From the NCBI GenBank assembly GCA_033812795.1, contig JAPXSY010000026.1:1-41582 (forward strand): DNA of 41,582 nucleotides, in the 5' to 3' direction. The translations under genes and the position numbers were made by a program. The notes below the pieces were generated by a model that searched no databases, was not told the DNA's origin, and saw only the letters and a list, made by a program, of their open reading frames with translations. Positions 8,849-17,298 of the stretch are shown piece by piece; positions within the stretch are counted from its first letter, which is position 1; each line of letters starts with the position of its first letter. This stretch comes from JAPXSY01 sp033812795 (GTDB lineage Bacteria > Verrucomicrobiota > Kiritimatiellia > RFP12 > UBA1067).

Positions 8849-8945
8849 GATTCCTGCAATTCAAAGCACCGTTGAGGGGTCTCCTGACGTATTCGGAAAT
8901 CGTTGAGTCGCGGGTTGTGGAAAGACAGGTGAAATCAGCTCCTTC

Positions 8946-10172
8946 TCAACGCCACCAGCCGGGCTTGACCAGACGCAGCGTCTGCGGTTCACCGGTGATC
9001 TTCAGACCCGGGATCGTGATGAGTCCCTCAGAGTCGGCGCGAACCGTGCCCTCCCGTTCGCCGAACGACCAGCGGACTTCCGCTCCCGGCTTGACGGTGA
9101 AACGCTGTAAGCGTCGCAGCGTCACGTTTGCCGTCGCCTCCGTGGGCAGCGTGAACGAGGTTTTGCATATCTGGGGTGTCAGCAGAAACAGCGAAACCTC
9201 CACGCGACGCGGACGGTCGGCCAACGGTTTCCATCGGAAAAAAGCGTTGATCTGTCCAGATTTTTTGTCATCAAGCCGCGCGGGCCACGGCAGCGGATCG
9301 TTGGTCGAGGCGTCCGTAAAGACAGCGTACAGCTCATTTTTCCGCACGTTCAGCCAGTCAAAGGAGTGCACGAGGTCGTTCACCGCCAGAATCTTCCCGT
9401 CGTTGTTCGCATGTCCGAAGGGGCCCCAGTAGAAATAAAGCGGGTACTTGCGGAGATTCATCGCACTGACAAACGTCTCATGGTTGGTGGACCAAGTGTC
9501 GTTGGGGGCCGAGTAGTCGATACAGATCGGCGGGTCGGCGAGGCGTGTGCCCGCAGGTAACGGCGCGTACGGCGGAAACCCCATGCGGCTGGAGACGTGC
9601 TCGACGCGTGCGGGCACGTTCGCCTTGATCGCGGCGAAAATCTCGCCGTGGCGCATACCGATGCCGAGTGCGCCGCTGCCGCCCATTGAGTTACCGCACA
9701 GGTAGACCCGTTCCGGATCAACCGCATACTGCTCGATCACCCACTTCACCGTGTCGATCACACGCTTTTCCGTGGGGCCGATATCCGGTCCTTTGGTTCG
9801 CTGGATACCCCACCACCAGTCCCCCTTGTTGCCGCGGCAGTCGAGGTACAACGCGAAAAACTCTTCGGGAGCATGGTAGATGTCGTGGTTGCCGGGCGTG
9901 CGTGTGCAGGCCAGACAAGAGAAGGCGTCATGACCAGCCGAGTGCAGCACCACATAGAGCGGCGCACACTTGCGCTCCTGCTTGGGATGCAGTACGAGGA
10001 ACGCGTCTTTTTGCGGTGCCGCATAACCCCACGCTGCCCGGACCTCATTCGTGAAAACCTCGAGCCTGCGCCCCATGTGAAGCGACTCCGCCATTTTTTC
10101 AGGCACCCACGTCTCGGCGCGGACGCCCATGAGCGTGAGTGATATCATCCCGACCACAAGACCCCTGTTCAT
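8946..10172 (-). CDS. Secreted alpha/beta-hydrolase (esterase/PHB-depolymerase-like)
   Basis: This is probably an exported esterase acting on plant or mucin polysaccharide substituents; the substrate is unknown. The ATG at 10172 abuts the N-gap, so no ribosome site can be checked. Residues 1-19 (MNRGLVVGMISLTLMGVRA) are a signal peptide cut before ETW. The alpha/beta-hydrolase core has the nucleophile elbow CGNSMGGSGALG (about residue 185), a candidate acid in NDGK and a late GPFGHAN supplying the His. A C-terminal beta-rich domain of about 110 residues follows. It lies 97 nt upstream of cas3 on the same strand but looks functionally unrelated. Feruloyl esterase or poly(3-hydroxybutyrate) depolymerase-type peptidase are alternatives. 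Confidence 0.75.
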   Translation of the reverse strand: MNRGLVVGMISLTLMGVRAETWVPEKMAESLHMGRRLEVFTNEVRAAWGYAAPQKDAFLVLHPKQERKCAPLYVVLHSAGHDAFSCLACTRTPGNHDIYHAPEEFFALYLDCRGNKGDWWWGIQRTKGPDIGPTEKRVIDTVKWVIEQYAVDPERVYLCGNSMGGSGALGIGMRHGEIFAAIKANVPARVEHVSSRMGFPPYAPLPAGTRLADPPICIDYSAPNDTWSTNHETFVSAMNLRKYPLYFYWGPFGHANNDGKILAVNDLVHSFDWLNVRKNELYAVFTDASTNDPLPWPARLDDKKSGQINAFFRWKPLADRPRRVEVSLFLLTPQICKTSFTLPTEATANVTLRRLQRFTVKPGAEVRWSFGEREGTVRADSEGLITIPGLKITGEPQTLRLVKPGWWR

Positions 10173-10182
10173 NNNNNNNNNN
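10173..10182. other. Assembly gap (10 N) at the 5' end of the esterase gene
   Basis: Ten Ns lie directly against the ATG of the minus-strand hydrolase and are followed by a run of about 12 C (10185-10196). The homopolymer probably broke the assembly, so the ribosome site and leader of the hydrolase are missing. Confidence 0.96.
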
Positions 10183-10184
10183 GT

Positions 10185-10196
10185 CCCCCCCCCCCC
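10185..10196. repeat. Poly-C homopolymer tract beside the assembly gap
   Basis: Twelve consecutive C (poly-G on the minus strand, which carries the hydrolase) lie about 13 nt upstream of that gene's start, with the unknown gap between them. The true length is uncertain because of the gap. Confidence 0.7.
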
Positions 10197-10329
10197 GCTA
10201 CCGCATACCGGCACATGTTCCGCAGGCCCGGACTCCGTTTGTTCCATGTAATATCATATTCCCGTGTTTCCCGGAACGGTTTTCCGTCTGGCCGACAGGG
10301 AGGAAATGCGAAAGCCGGGTTCCCGGCGG

Positions 10330-10358
10330 TTGACAGGGAACATCGCATCGTTTACACT
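10330..10358 (+). promoter_or_regulatory. Promoter of tRNA-Val
   Basis: A consensus -35 TTGACA at 10330-10335, a 17-bp spacer and -10 TACACT at 10353-10358. The tRNA begins about 20 nt further on. Confidence 0.75.
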
Positions 10359-10378
10359 ACTTCCGTTTTTTCCGCTTC

Positions 10379-10455
10379 GGGGGATTAGCTCAGTTGGTTA
10401 GAGCACTTGCTTGACATGCAAGGGGTCGGTGGTTCGAGTCCACTATCTCCCACCA
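10379..10455 (+). tRNA. tRNA-Val (anticodon GAC)
   Basis: The cloverleaf can be folded by hand. The acceptor strand 10379-10385 (GGGGGAT) pairs with ATCTCCC at 10445-10451 (one G-U). The D stem is GCTC/GAGC, and the anticodon stem CTTGC/GCAAG has loop TTGACAT, giving anticodon GAC. The T arm is GGTGG-TTCGAGT-CCACT. The discriminator is A, and CCA is encoded at 10453-10455. The gene has its own promoter and a downstream terminator, so it is a single-gene unit. Its last 38 nt recur at 17146-17183. Confidence 0.95.
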
Positions 10456-10463
10456 GATTTCAG

Positions 10464-10511
10464 CCCCGTTTTTATTGGAAAAGCCCAATGAAAACGGGGT
10501 TTTTATTTTTT
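10464..10511 (+). terminator. Rho-independent terminator after tRNA-Val
   Basis: The 15-nt arm at 10464-10478 (CCCCGTTTTTATTGG) pairs with 10485-10499 through all but one G-U position. The loop is 6 nt, and a T-rich run (10500-10511) follows. Confidence 0.9.
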
Positions 10512-10546
10512 GCTTTTCGCCCCATCGACCTCACGAACACAAGGGG

Positions 10547-10575
10547 TTGAGGAGCGGTGCAGGGTAGTGTAAGAT
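10547..10575 (+). promoter_or_regulatory. Promoter of the CBM9/TIM-barrel gene
   Basis: -35 TTGAGG (10547-10552), 17-bp spacer and -10 TAAGAT (10570-10575), ending 33 nt ahead of the ATG at 10609. Confidence 0.6.
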
Positions 10576-10608
10576 ATAGAGAATCAATCAGGACATGAAA
10601 GGGAGACG

Positions 10609-12699
10609 ATGCACAAGAAGACGATGACGTCCGGCGCGCTGGCGCTGGCGATGGTGCTGGCGGGGCATGCGTTCGCCTATGAGACGGTGATGATCCCGAC
10701 GCTTTCCCCGCCGAACATCGTGGACGGCGACCTGTCTGATCCTTGCTGGAAGAAGGCCTACGCGAGCGCACCCTTTACGGCCATCAAGCCGGGCGACAAG
10801 ATCACGGAGGAGACGCGCGCATACCTCTTCTGTACGGCTGACACGCTTTACATCGGCGCGAAGTGCTCGTTCACCGACTACGCGCTCCGGGAGAAGATCG
10901 TCAACGACAAGTCGAAGAGCGGCTTCGCGGGCGACTGCATCGAGCTGTTCCTCGACCCGGGTGACACGGGCAACTACGCGCACATCGCCATCAACGTTGC
11001 AGGCAACGTGACGAGCGTCGGCATGGTCGCTCCGTTCCGCTGCTCGGTGCAGCTCTACCAGACGTACTGGATGATGGAGGCCGAGATCCCGTTTGCGGCG
11101 ATCAAGCTGGACGCGCAGAGCTATAACGCCAACTGGCGCATCAACGTCGCGCGCGGGAACTACAAGAAGGGCGAGTCGTCCAGTTGGTCAAAGCTCGAGA
11201 ACGGTGTCTTCGGTGAACCCGCCTCATTCAACAGTGTAAACGGCATCGTCGCGGACCTCGTGGCGATCATGAAGGCGCAGAAAGACGCCGCGCGCAAGGA
11301 CTTCGAGATCGTATTCGACCGCGTCGTCTATACCGACCAGGCGGACGTGAAGGCAACGCTCGACTTCCTCTACACGAAGTCTATCGCGGGCTTCACCACG
11401 AAGGCGACCATCGTTGATGCCACCGGCAAGACCGTCCTCGAGCACAATGCGCCGTTGACGGCGTTCCACGCTGATTTCGCGTTCCCACTCAAAGGTTTCG
11501 CGGACGGCAAGCATGTGGCGACGATCGCGATCGTCGATGCGGCGGGCAAGACCATCAAGTCGGGCGAGAAGACGTTCTACAAGGTTCCGCCGATGCGGGA
11601 TTCCGACAACGTCGACCGTTATACGATCAGGAACCACTGCGTCTATCGCAACGGCCGGTTCTTCTTCCCGATCATCACGTGGAAGCTGACGTCGTCGGAC
11701 TTCGCATCGCTTGAGCAATGGCGGTCGCAATCCGAAGCAGTGCTCAAGGAGATGGCGGAACACGGTTTTACGACGGGCATGACGACAGATTACAGCTTTC
11801 CCGAGGAGGATCTCGACGTCCGCCGCAAGACGAAGTCGATCGCCGCCTGGAATCAGAAGATCACGAAGTCACTGCACGATGCGGGTGTTACGTTCGAGGA
11901 CCAGTGCAGGATGGCCAAGAAGTACGGCATCAACGTCATCGCCACTTCGCCTTATCGGCCGAAGTCGCCCTACGCGACGGATTGCTTCGTCGAACATGTC
12001 GCGCGCATCCGCAGGACGCCGAACGTGATGTTGTGGCATACGGCCGACGAGACGGATGGACAGGTCGAGTACAATACACTCCTGAACCGGCTCTACCACG
12101 AACTCGACCCGACGCGTCTGACGTGGCTGAACGTCATCAATGCCGTTTCGGCGAACAAGGATGCCGCCGACATCCTCTCGACCGATCCCTATCCGATTCC
12201 GAATGGACGTGTGACGGCGGTTGCGGCACACGCCGACCGTCTCGTCGCCAACACGAAGGGCCGTCCACAGGTCGGTCGCTGGCTCTGGATCCAGAACTTC
12301 GGAGGCGAGGGCGGCTGGACGCGTCCGCCGACGCCGGCCGAGGTGAAGTGCATGTCGATGCTGGCGATCAATCACGGCGTCAAGGGCCTCGCCTTCTTCA
12401 CGTGGGCGCCGCTGTCGCAGCGCAACGGTGTCCGCCAGCATCCGGAGGGGATGAGCATGTTCAAAGCGTTCTCTCCGTTCCTGCAGAAGTGGACGCCAGC
12501 GCTCTGCCAGGGCGAAGTGAAGTTTCAGGGCCGACAGGGTGTCCTGGACGTGCTCGCGGTCGAGTTCGAGGGACGCAAGGTTCTCTCTGTCGTCAACATC
12601 GAGAACAATCCCGTCGCCGCCGCACCGGTCGAGATTCCGGGCTTTTGCGACAAGAAGATGACGCTCGAAGGCTACGGTATTTCCGTCGAGGAGCTGTGA
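10609..12699 (+). CDS. Secreted CBM9-like domain + TIM-barrel glycoside hydrolase-like protein
   Basis: This is an exported carbohydrate-active protein of unknown specificity, 696 residues. The start follows SD AAGGGAG. Residues 1-23 are a signal peptide (ending AGHAFA). Residues about 30-210 resemble the CBM9/DOMON sugar-binding fold (VDGDLSDPCWKKAY, then GDCIELFLDPGDTGNYAHI). A beta-sandwich linker reaches about residue 330. A barrel then begins with NGRFFFPIITW (about 345) and has LWHTADETDG (about 475-485), whose Asp-Glu is a plausible catalytic acid/base, then DPYPIP and FFTWAPLSQR late. The protein at 35281-38304 has the same barrel start and a matching WYYLDE motif. I cannot assign a GH family. 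Confidence 0.75.
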   Translation: MHKKTMTSGALALAMVLAGHAFAYETVMIPTLSPPNIVDGDLSDPCWKKAYASAPFTAIKPGDKITEETRAYLFCTADTLYIGAKCSFTDYALREKIVNDKSKSGFAGDCIELFLDPGDTGNYAHIAINVAGNVTSVGMVAPFRCSVQLYQTYWMMEAEIPFAAIKLDAQSYNANWRINVARGNYKKGESSSWSKLENGVFGEPASFNSVNGIVADLVAIMKAQKDAARKDFEIVFDRVVYTDQADVKATLDFLYTKSIAGFTTKATIVDATGKTVLEHNAPLTAFHADFAFPLKGFADGKHVATIAIVDAAGKTIKSGEKTFYKVPPMRDSDNVDRYTIRNHCVYRNGRFFFPIITWKLTSSDFASLEQWRSQSEAVLKEMAEHGFTTGMTTDYSFPEEDLDVRRKTKSIAAWNQKITKSLHDAGVTFEDQCRMAKKYGINVIATSPYRPKSPYATDCFVEHVARIRRTPNVMLWHTADETDGQVEYNTLLNRLYHELDPTRLTWLNVINAVSANKDAADILSTDPYPIPNGRVTAVAAHADRLVANTKGRPQVGRWLWIQNFGGEGGWTRPPTPAEVKCMSMLAINHGVKGLAFFTWAPLSQRNGVRQHPEGMSMFKAFSPFLQKWTPALCQGEVKFQGRQGVLDVLAVEFEGRKVLSVVNIENNPVAAAPVEIPGFCDKKMTLEGYGISVEEL

Positions 12700-12708
12700 G
12701 AAACGAAA

Positions 12709-13506
12709 ATGAAGACAAGAATCAGACCTTTTTACTTCCTGCATCTTGCCTCTTCCTTCGCGTTCGTGCTTAGCGCGAACGCGCTGACCGTCACGCTCTC
12801 GGCCGATCCCGAGCTGCCTGCGCCCAATATCCTTACGAACGGATTCTTCCGTTTCGACGAGGGACTCAAGGGCTGGGCGAACAGCCACTCCAACGAGGTC
12901 TGTTGCATCGAGATGGAAGGGCGGGGATTGTCGTTCTTCACGAAGGACAAGAAATCCGTCTGGAGAAGCATACCGACCTCGGTGGTCAAACCGGGGCGCA
13001 CCTACATCCTCTCGTGCGAGATCAAACCGTCGTCAAAGGTCAACACCCACACCTTCTCGAACGGCGGCAGCGGCCTCGGCTGCGGACTGACCTACTGGAG
13101 CGAGGACTGGAAGCGCGCGGTCAGTCTGTGCGCATATACCGACGGTCCCGACAGATGGTTTCGCACGTACTCGCAGCCGGTCACCATGCCCGACTGGATC
13201 ATCCATGGCCAGATGACGGTCGGTCTCGCCTATTCCGGCGGTTCGGGTTACGTGGACAACATCGAACTCGTGGAGGCGTACTCGGAACTTACGATCTGCG
13301 CGGAGTCGCAGGCGGCGATCCGTCAGGTCAAGGTCGTGGACCACAACTTCCGGACGGTCTACGATTCGGGCGTGCTGAACAACGGCGCGAAGACGTGGAC
13401 GCACCGCCTCCAGATCGAGGCGGCGTACAAGTACGCGGTCTTCGCGGTTGACGCGGTGGGCAACGTCTCGGTCGTGCATTATCCCGCAAAGAAGGCGCAG
13501 GAATAA
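12709..13506 (+). CDS. Secreted jelly-roll (CBM4/9-like) protein
   Basis: The 265-residue exported protein begins 9 nt after the preceding stop, so the two are probably co-transcribed. The first 25 residues are a signal peptide (hydrophobic FYFLHLASSFAFVLSANA). Residues about 38-195 (NILTNGFFRFDEGLKGWAN at the start, GSGYVDNIELVEAY at the end) have the beginning and end typical of CBM4/CBM9-type jelly-roll sugar-binding modules. The last 70 residues (VVDHNFRTVYDSGVLNNG) look like a small beta domain. No catalytic motif is seen. It probably binds the glycan attacked by its neighbour. The exact family is uncertain. Confidence 0.7.
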   Translation: MKTRIRPFYFLHLASSFAFVLSANALTVTLSADPELPAPNILTNGFFRFDEGLKGWANSHSNEVCCIEMEGRGLSFFTKDKKSVWRSIPTSVVKPGRTYILSCEIKPSSKVNTHTFSNGGSGLGCGLTYWSEDWKRAVSLCAYTDGPDRWFRTYSQPVTMPDWIIHGQMTVGLAYSGGSGYVDNIELVEAYSELTICAESQAAIRQVKVVDHNFRTVYDSGVLNNGAKTWTHRLQIEAAYKYAVFAVDAVGNVSVVHYPAKKAQE

Positions 13507-13662
13507 ACCGGCGGACGCCATGCGCGCGACTTTCTGCCGGAGGGCTGTGCCCGCGTGTTGAAGATCGGGTATGACGCGGGGGCGCCCCATGTTGCCGACT
13601 CGACATGAGGCGTACCGCAGAAGGCCGGTGACCGTCGTTTCGATGTCCTGATTTGGCGATAG
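13507..13662. other. Intergenic region with no recognisable gene
   Basis: No coding frame with gene-like features and no terminator with a T-run were seen. The segment separates the two-gene unit 10609-13506 from the promoter of the beta-helix gene. Confidence 0.5.
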
Positions 13663-13692
13663 TTGACGGCGAACAGGGTTGTTTGATATAAA
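13663..13692 (+). promoter_or_regulatory. Promoter of the beta-helix gene
   Basis: -35 TTGACG (13663-13668), 18-bp spacer and -10 TATAAA (13687-13692). A short TAAAG direct repeat follows just downstream. Confidence 0.65.
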
Positions 13693-13767
13693 AGTAAAGT
13701 AAAGTGTTTCGATAGAACCTATGCGAGCAAGCCGGATGAGTTGATGTTTGCAGAAAGGACTCAGGCT

Positions 13768-16700
13768 ATGGGTATGACGACGATGAAGTTCGTAATGGGG
13801 GCGGCGTTGGCTACGTTCGTTTCGTTCTCACACGCCGCTACGACATATTACGTCAATGGCACGAGCGGAAACGACGCCAACGACGGTACTTCGGCTGCGC
13901 CGTTCAAGACGATCGGCAAGGCACTGACCGTCGCCATCGACAATGACCGCATCGAAGTCGCCCCGGCGACCTACAAGATCACTGCGTCGCTCCTCGTGGA
14001 CAAGGCCGTCGAGATCGTCGGTACGGGCGCGGAAGCGAGCGACACCTATGTGCTTTCGGGTCGGGAGAATTCGTCCTTCAGCGGCCGTCCGCTTGTGGTG
14101 AGCAACGCGCTTGCGAAAGTGGCGAACATCAAGTTCCGCGGCGGCTACGGCCGATACTCGGACGGCATCTACCCCGCGAACTGCGCGTGGATTTATGCGG
14201 GTACGGTGACGAACTGTGTTTTTGCCGACTCGTGGCGCGTCAACAAGGGTTACGGCGGCGTTTATGCACAGACCGAGGATGCGTATGTCGTCGATTGCGA
14301 GATCTACGGCCACTTCAATGTGGACGGCGCTGGCAGTAATCAGGGCGGAATATTTTGTGCGGCAGGCCTGACGCTCCACAACGGTACGGCGCGCGGTTGC
14401 TATATTCACGACAACGTCTCGCGCCAAAACACGGGCGGCGTGTTGCTTTCGGGCGCCAATGCGAAGCTCCTCGACTCGAGCGTCATTGGAAATGTCGGAT
14501 GCGGCTATGACCGCGTCAACGGCCTGACGCCCTGGCCGGGCTCTGGCGCGGGCGGTATCATGATCCGCAACGCGAATGCGGTTGTCTCGAACTGTGTCGT
14601 TTCGGCCAACATATCGGGCGAACGCATGACGACAGGCTCCGACAACCACTATCGGGCGGGCGGCATCTGGTTCGCCTCGGCGGGAAAGGTCTACAACACA
14701 GTCGTCATCGGCAATACGTCCGCGAGCGAGGGCGGCGGCGTGTGGGGCTCGGGCTATCTCTACAACTGTGTGATCGCCAACAACGTGGCGCAGTTCCGCA
14801 CAGGCGGCGGAGTCTACGGCAAGGCGTTTCTCTACAACTGCACGGTGACAGGGAACGACTCGCTGCTCGATGGCGGTGTGGATGGCGTGACAGGCTCGGA
14901 TGCGAACAACAAGGCAACGGTCGAGAACGGCATTGTCTGGGGCAACGGCACGCTTGATTCTGCGAACGTGACACTGACGGCGACGTATATGGAAGACCCG
15001 AAGTTCCTCGACGCGGCGGCGGGAGACTATCGCCTCGACATCGGTTCGCCCTGCATCGACACGGCAAGCGTCCCGTCGGTGATGCTACCGGAAACGGACG
15101 CCGCGGGCCGTCCGCGTGTGGCGAACGGCGCGCTCGACTACGGTGCGCTGGAGGCGGCGCCGAACTTCCGCGTCGTGGGTGATCCCGAGACCTTCGGCGT
15201 ACCGGCGACACCCGCATTCGGTGAACATCCCGATACAACGGTTGGCGCGGTGAACGCCTCGGTTCCCTCGCCATATACGGATGCGACGGGTCTCACGAAC
15301 GTTGTTTGCACGGGCTATACCTACGTGGCGCAGGACAACGCCAACAACGTAACGACAAACGAGGGTGCGGACACCGCGTATGCGGCCGCGTACGCACGCC
15401 TCGGCACCCTGACATGGCACCTTCTGGCGGAGTACAAGCAGACGGTAACGAATCGTGGCAACGGCGCGGGACTGGTGACGGGATCCGGGTTCGTCACGCG
15501 CGGCGCGACGTTCACGGCGACGGCTACCCCGGCGGCGGGCTACCGTTTCTGGCGCTGGGAAGGTGCCATCGGTGACAACGATCCGACCAGCCCCACGCTG
15601 ACGCTTGTGTCCGATTTCGCGCGCACGGTCACGGCGGTTTTCAGCCGTGACTGGCATGTCGATGGCGTGACGGGCGATGATGGCAACCCCGGCACGTCTA
15701 CAGCGCCGTTCAAGACAATCCATCAGGCGCTCGCGGTGGCGGATGACGGTGACACTGTTTACGTCGCGCCGGCCACCTATGGCTTTGACCCTGACCATCA
15801 GGCGCTTGTTATCACCAACGCCATTGCGCTGGTCGGTACGGGAGCCAACCGTACGGACGTCAAGGTGTCCTATAAAGCCAGCACAGAAAATTGGACGGGC
15901 TTCGGCGGCAAGCGTCTCCTCTACGTCGACAACAAAGATGCGAAGGTCCAGCACATCGACTTCGCCGGCCCGGACAACAAATACAACCGCTCGGGCAACA
16001 TCGACGGCTCGACGGCTTATATCAACGCGGGTCTGCTAAGCGACTGCGTCTTTCGTGACGCGTTTGTCGACATAGCGGCGGGATGCGGCGTCTACCTCAA
16101 CACGGAAGACGCGGTTGCCGAGGATTCGCTGTTCAGCGGCTTCGGCAGCGTGAACGGTTATGACAAAGGCGGTGTGGCGCTGACGATTGTGAACGGCCTT
16201 GCGCGGCGCTGCGAGATCATCAACAACAACGGTCGCCAGAACGGACCGGTCGGCTTGAGCGGCGCGAAGGCGCGTCTCTTCGACTCGATCATCACCAACA
16301 ACCAGAGCTGCGCTGCCCACAAACATACGGAAACCACATGGGGTGGTCCTCGAAGCGGCGGTGGCGTGTGGATCCGCAATGCGGGCGCGGTGGTCTCGAA
16401 CTGCGTCATCGCGGCGAACCGCACGAACCTTCCGCAAGGTGGCTTGAAAACCGTTTGCACGGGCGGCGGCATCGTGTTCGCGGCGGCGGGCTCGGTCTAC
16501 AATACCGTCATTCGCGACAACTACGCTTATCTCGAAGGCGGTGGCGTGTACGGCGTCGGCAATCTCTATAACTGCCTGATCGCCGACAACGAGTCGGAGG
16601 CGGGACAGGGTGGAGCCGTCAGCGGCGCGGCAAGGCTCTACAACTGCACAGTCGTCGGCAACGATTCGCAACTCACGGACGGTACGGACGGCATCAGCGG

Positions 16701-17022
16701 TGACGCAACGCTCCTCAACTGCATCGTCTGGAACAACGGCGCGAAGAACTACGATACGGCGGCGATGACATATTCCTGCTCGAGTCCGAAGCCGACGGGC
16801 GAAGGCAATCGGGATAGCGATCCACAGTTCCGCAGCAGCCTGAGCCGCGGCCTTTACTGCATCGCCAGCGATTCGCCATGTGCAAAGGCGGGTGTGTGGC
16901 AGGACTGGATGCCGGGCCTCAAGTACCTGAACGGCGTCCCCATGCCGTCCGAACCGGGCGATGTCCCGATGGGTTGCTACGCGCCGTATCAGATCCGGGG
17001 GCTGATCATGGAGGTCCGGTAA
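13768..17022 (+). CDS. Secreted right-handed beta-helix protein with duplicated DUF1565-type modules
   Basis: This is a large exported parallel beta-helix protein (1084 residues), probably surface-bound and polysaccharide-binding or a lyase. ATG 13768 is chosen because AAAGGA lies 8 nt upstream. Residues 1-25 are a signal peptide (ending SFSHA). Two halves repeat the same plan: YYVNGTSGNDANDGTSAAPF near residue 28 and WHVDGVTGDDGNPGTSTAPF near 630 (DUF1565-like), each followed by helical coils with YNC[VLT] and SNCV rungs. Between them is an InlB/Ig-like domain (GYRFWRWEGAIGD, about 590). The C-terminus RGLIMEVR matches tails of two other proteins in the window. The catalytic role is unknown. 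Confidence 0.8.
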   Translation: MGMTTMKFVMGAALATFVSFSHAATTYYVNGTSGNDANDGTSAAPFKTIGKALTVAIDNDRIEVAPATYKITASLLVDKAVEIVGTGAEASDTYVLSGRENSSFSGRPLVVSNALAKVANIKFRGGYGRYSDGIYPANCAWIYAGTVTNCVFADSWRVNKGYGGVYAQTEDAYVVDCEIYGHFNVDGAGSNQGGIFCAAGLTLHNGTARGCYIHDNVSRQNTGGVLLSGANAKLLDSSVIGNVGCGYDRVNGLTPWPGSGAGGIMIRNANAVVSNCVVSANISGERMTTGSDNHYRAGGIWFASAGKVYNTVVIGNTSASEGGGVWGSGYLYNCVIANNVAQFRTGGGVYGKAFLYNCTVTGNDSLLDGGVDGVTGSDANNKATVENGIVWGNGTLDSANVTLTATYMEDPKFLDAAAGDYRLDIGSPCIDTASVPSVMLPETDAAGRPRVANGALDYGALEAAPNFRVVGDPETFGVPATPAFGEHPDTTVGAVNASVPSPYTDATGLTNVVCTGYTYVAQDNANNVTTNEGADTAYAAAYARLGTLTWHLLAEYKQTVTNRGNGAGLVTGSGFVTRGATFTATATPAAGYRFWRWEGAIGDNDPTSPTLTLVSDFARTVTAVFSRDWHVDGVTGDDGNPGTSTAPFKTIHQALAVADDGDTVYVAPATYGFDPDHQALVITNAIALVGTGANRTDVKVSYKASTENWTGFGGKRLLYVDNKDAKVQHIDFAGPDNKYNRSGNIDGSTAYINAGLLSDCVFRDAFVDIAAGCGVYLNTEDAVAEDSLFSGFGSVNGYDKGGVALTIVNGLARRCEIINNNGRQNGPVGLSGAKARLFDSIITNNQSCAAHKHTETTWGGPRSGGGVWIRNAGAVVSNCVIAANRTNLPQGGLKTVCTGGGIVFAAAGSVYNTVIRDNYAYLEGGGVYGVGNLYNCLIADNESEAGQGGAVSGAARLYNCTVVGNDSQLTDGTDGISGDATLLNCIVWNNGAKNYDTAAMTYSCSSPKPTGEGNRDSDPQFRSSLSRGLYCIASDSPCAKAGVWQDWMPGLKYLNGVPMPSEPGDVPMGCYAPYQIRGLIMEVR

Positions 17023-17145
17023 GCGTCCTCGGGCAGCGTGATCCGGTGAATGCCGCGCAAATCACCATAGCTTCCGCGTCCATAACTCACCCTTCCCAGT
17101 ACTGAAACAATATGCTACATTTTGCATGTAATTGGTTCAAATGGT

Positions 17146-17183
17146 AAGGGGTGGGTGGTTCGAGTCCACGATCTCCCGCCAGA
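17146..17183 (+). pseudogene. tRNA-Val 3'-end fragment (possible attachment-site copy)
   Basis: The 38 nt match 10420-10457 of the intact tRNA-Val at 35 positions, covering the 3' side of the anticodon stem, T arm, acceptor strand and CCA. No 5' acceptor strand or D-stem partner lies upstream. One difference breaks the first T-stem pair, so it is not a working tRNA. It has the same orientation as the intact gene. A weak AAAACC/GGTTTT hairpin with a T-run follows at 17199-17229. Confidence 0.75.
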
Positions 17184-17298
17184 CCAGGATGTATTCGGAA
17201 AACCGGAGGAAGCAGGTTTTTTTTATTTTATGGGGCAGTGCGCCCGTTCCGGGCCTCCCGCGCGAAGCGCTACCCCTATCGGGGAATGGAGACAAACA

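Noticed and set aside
17133..17183. A second functional tRNA
   Set aside because: There is no 5' acceptor or D-stem partner, no anticodon arm, and a T-stem mismatch; only the 3' end is present.
17122..17298. N-terminal extension of IorA through the tRNA fragment
   Set aside because: This part is the tRNA-like sequence and a T-run, not protein-like. The family start matches ATG 17299 with GGAG.
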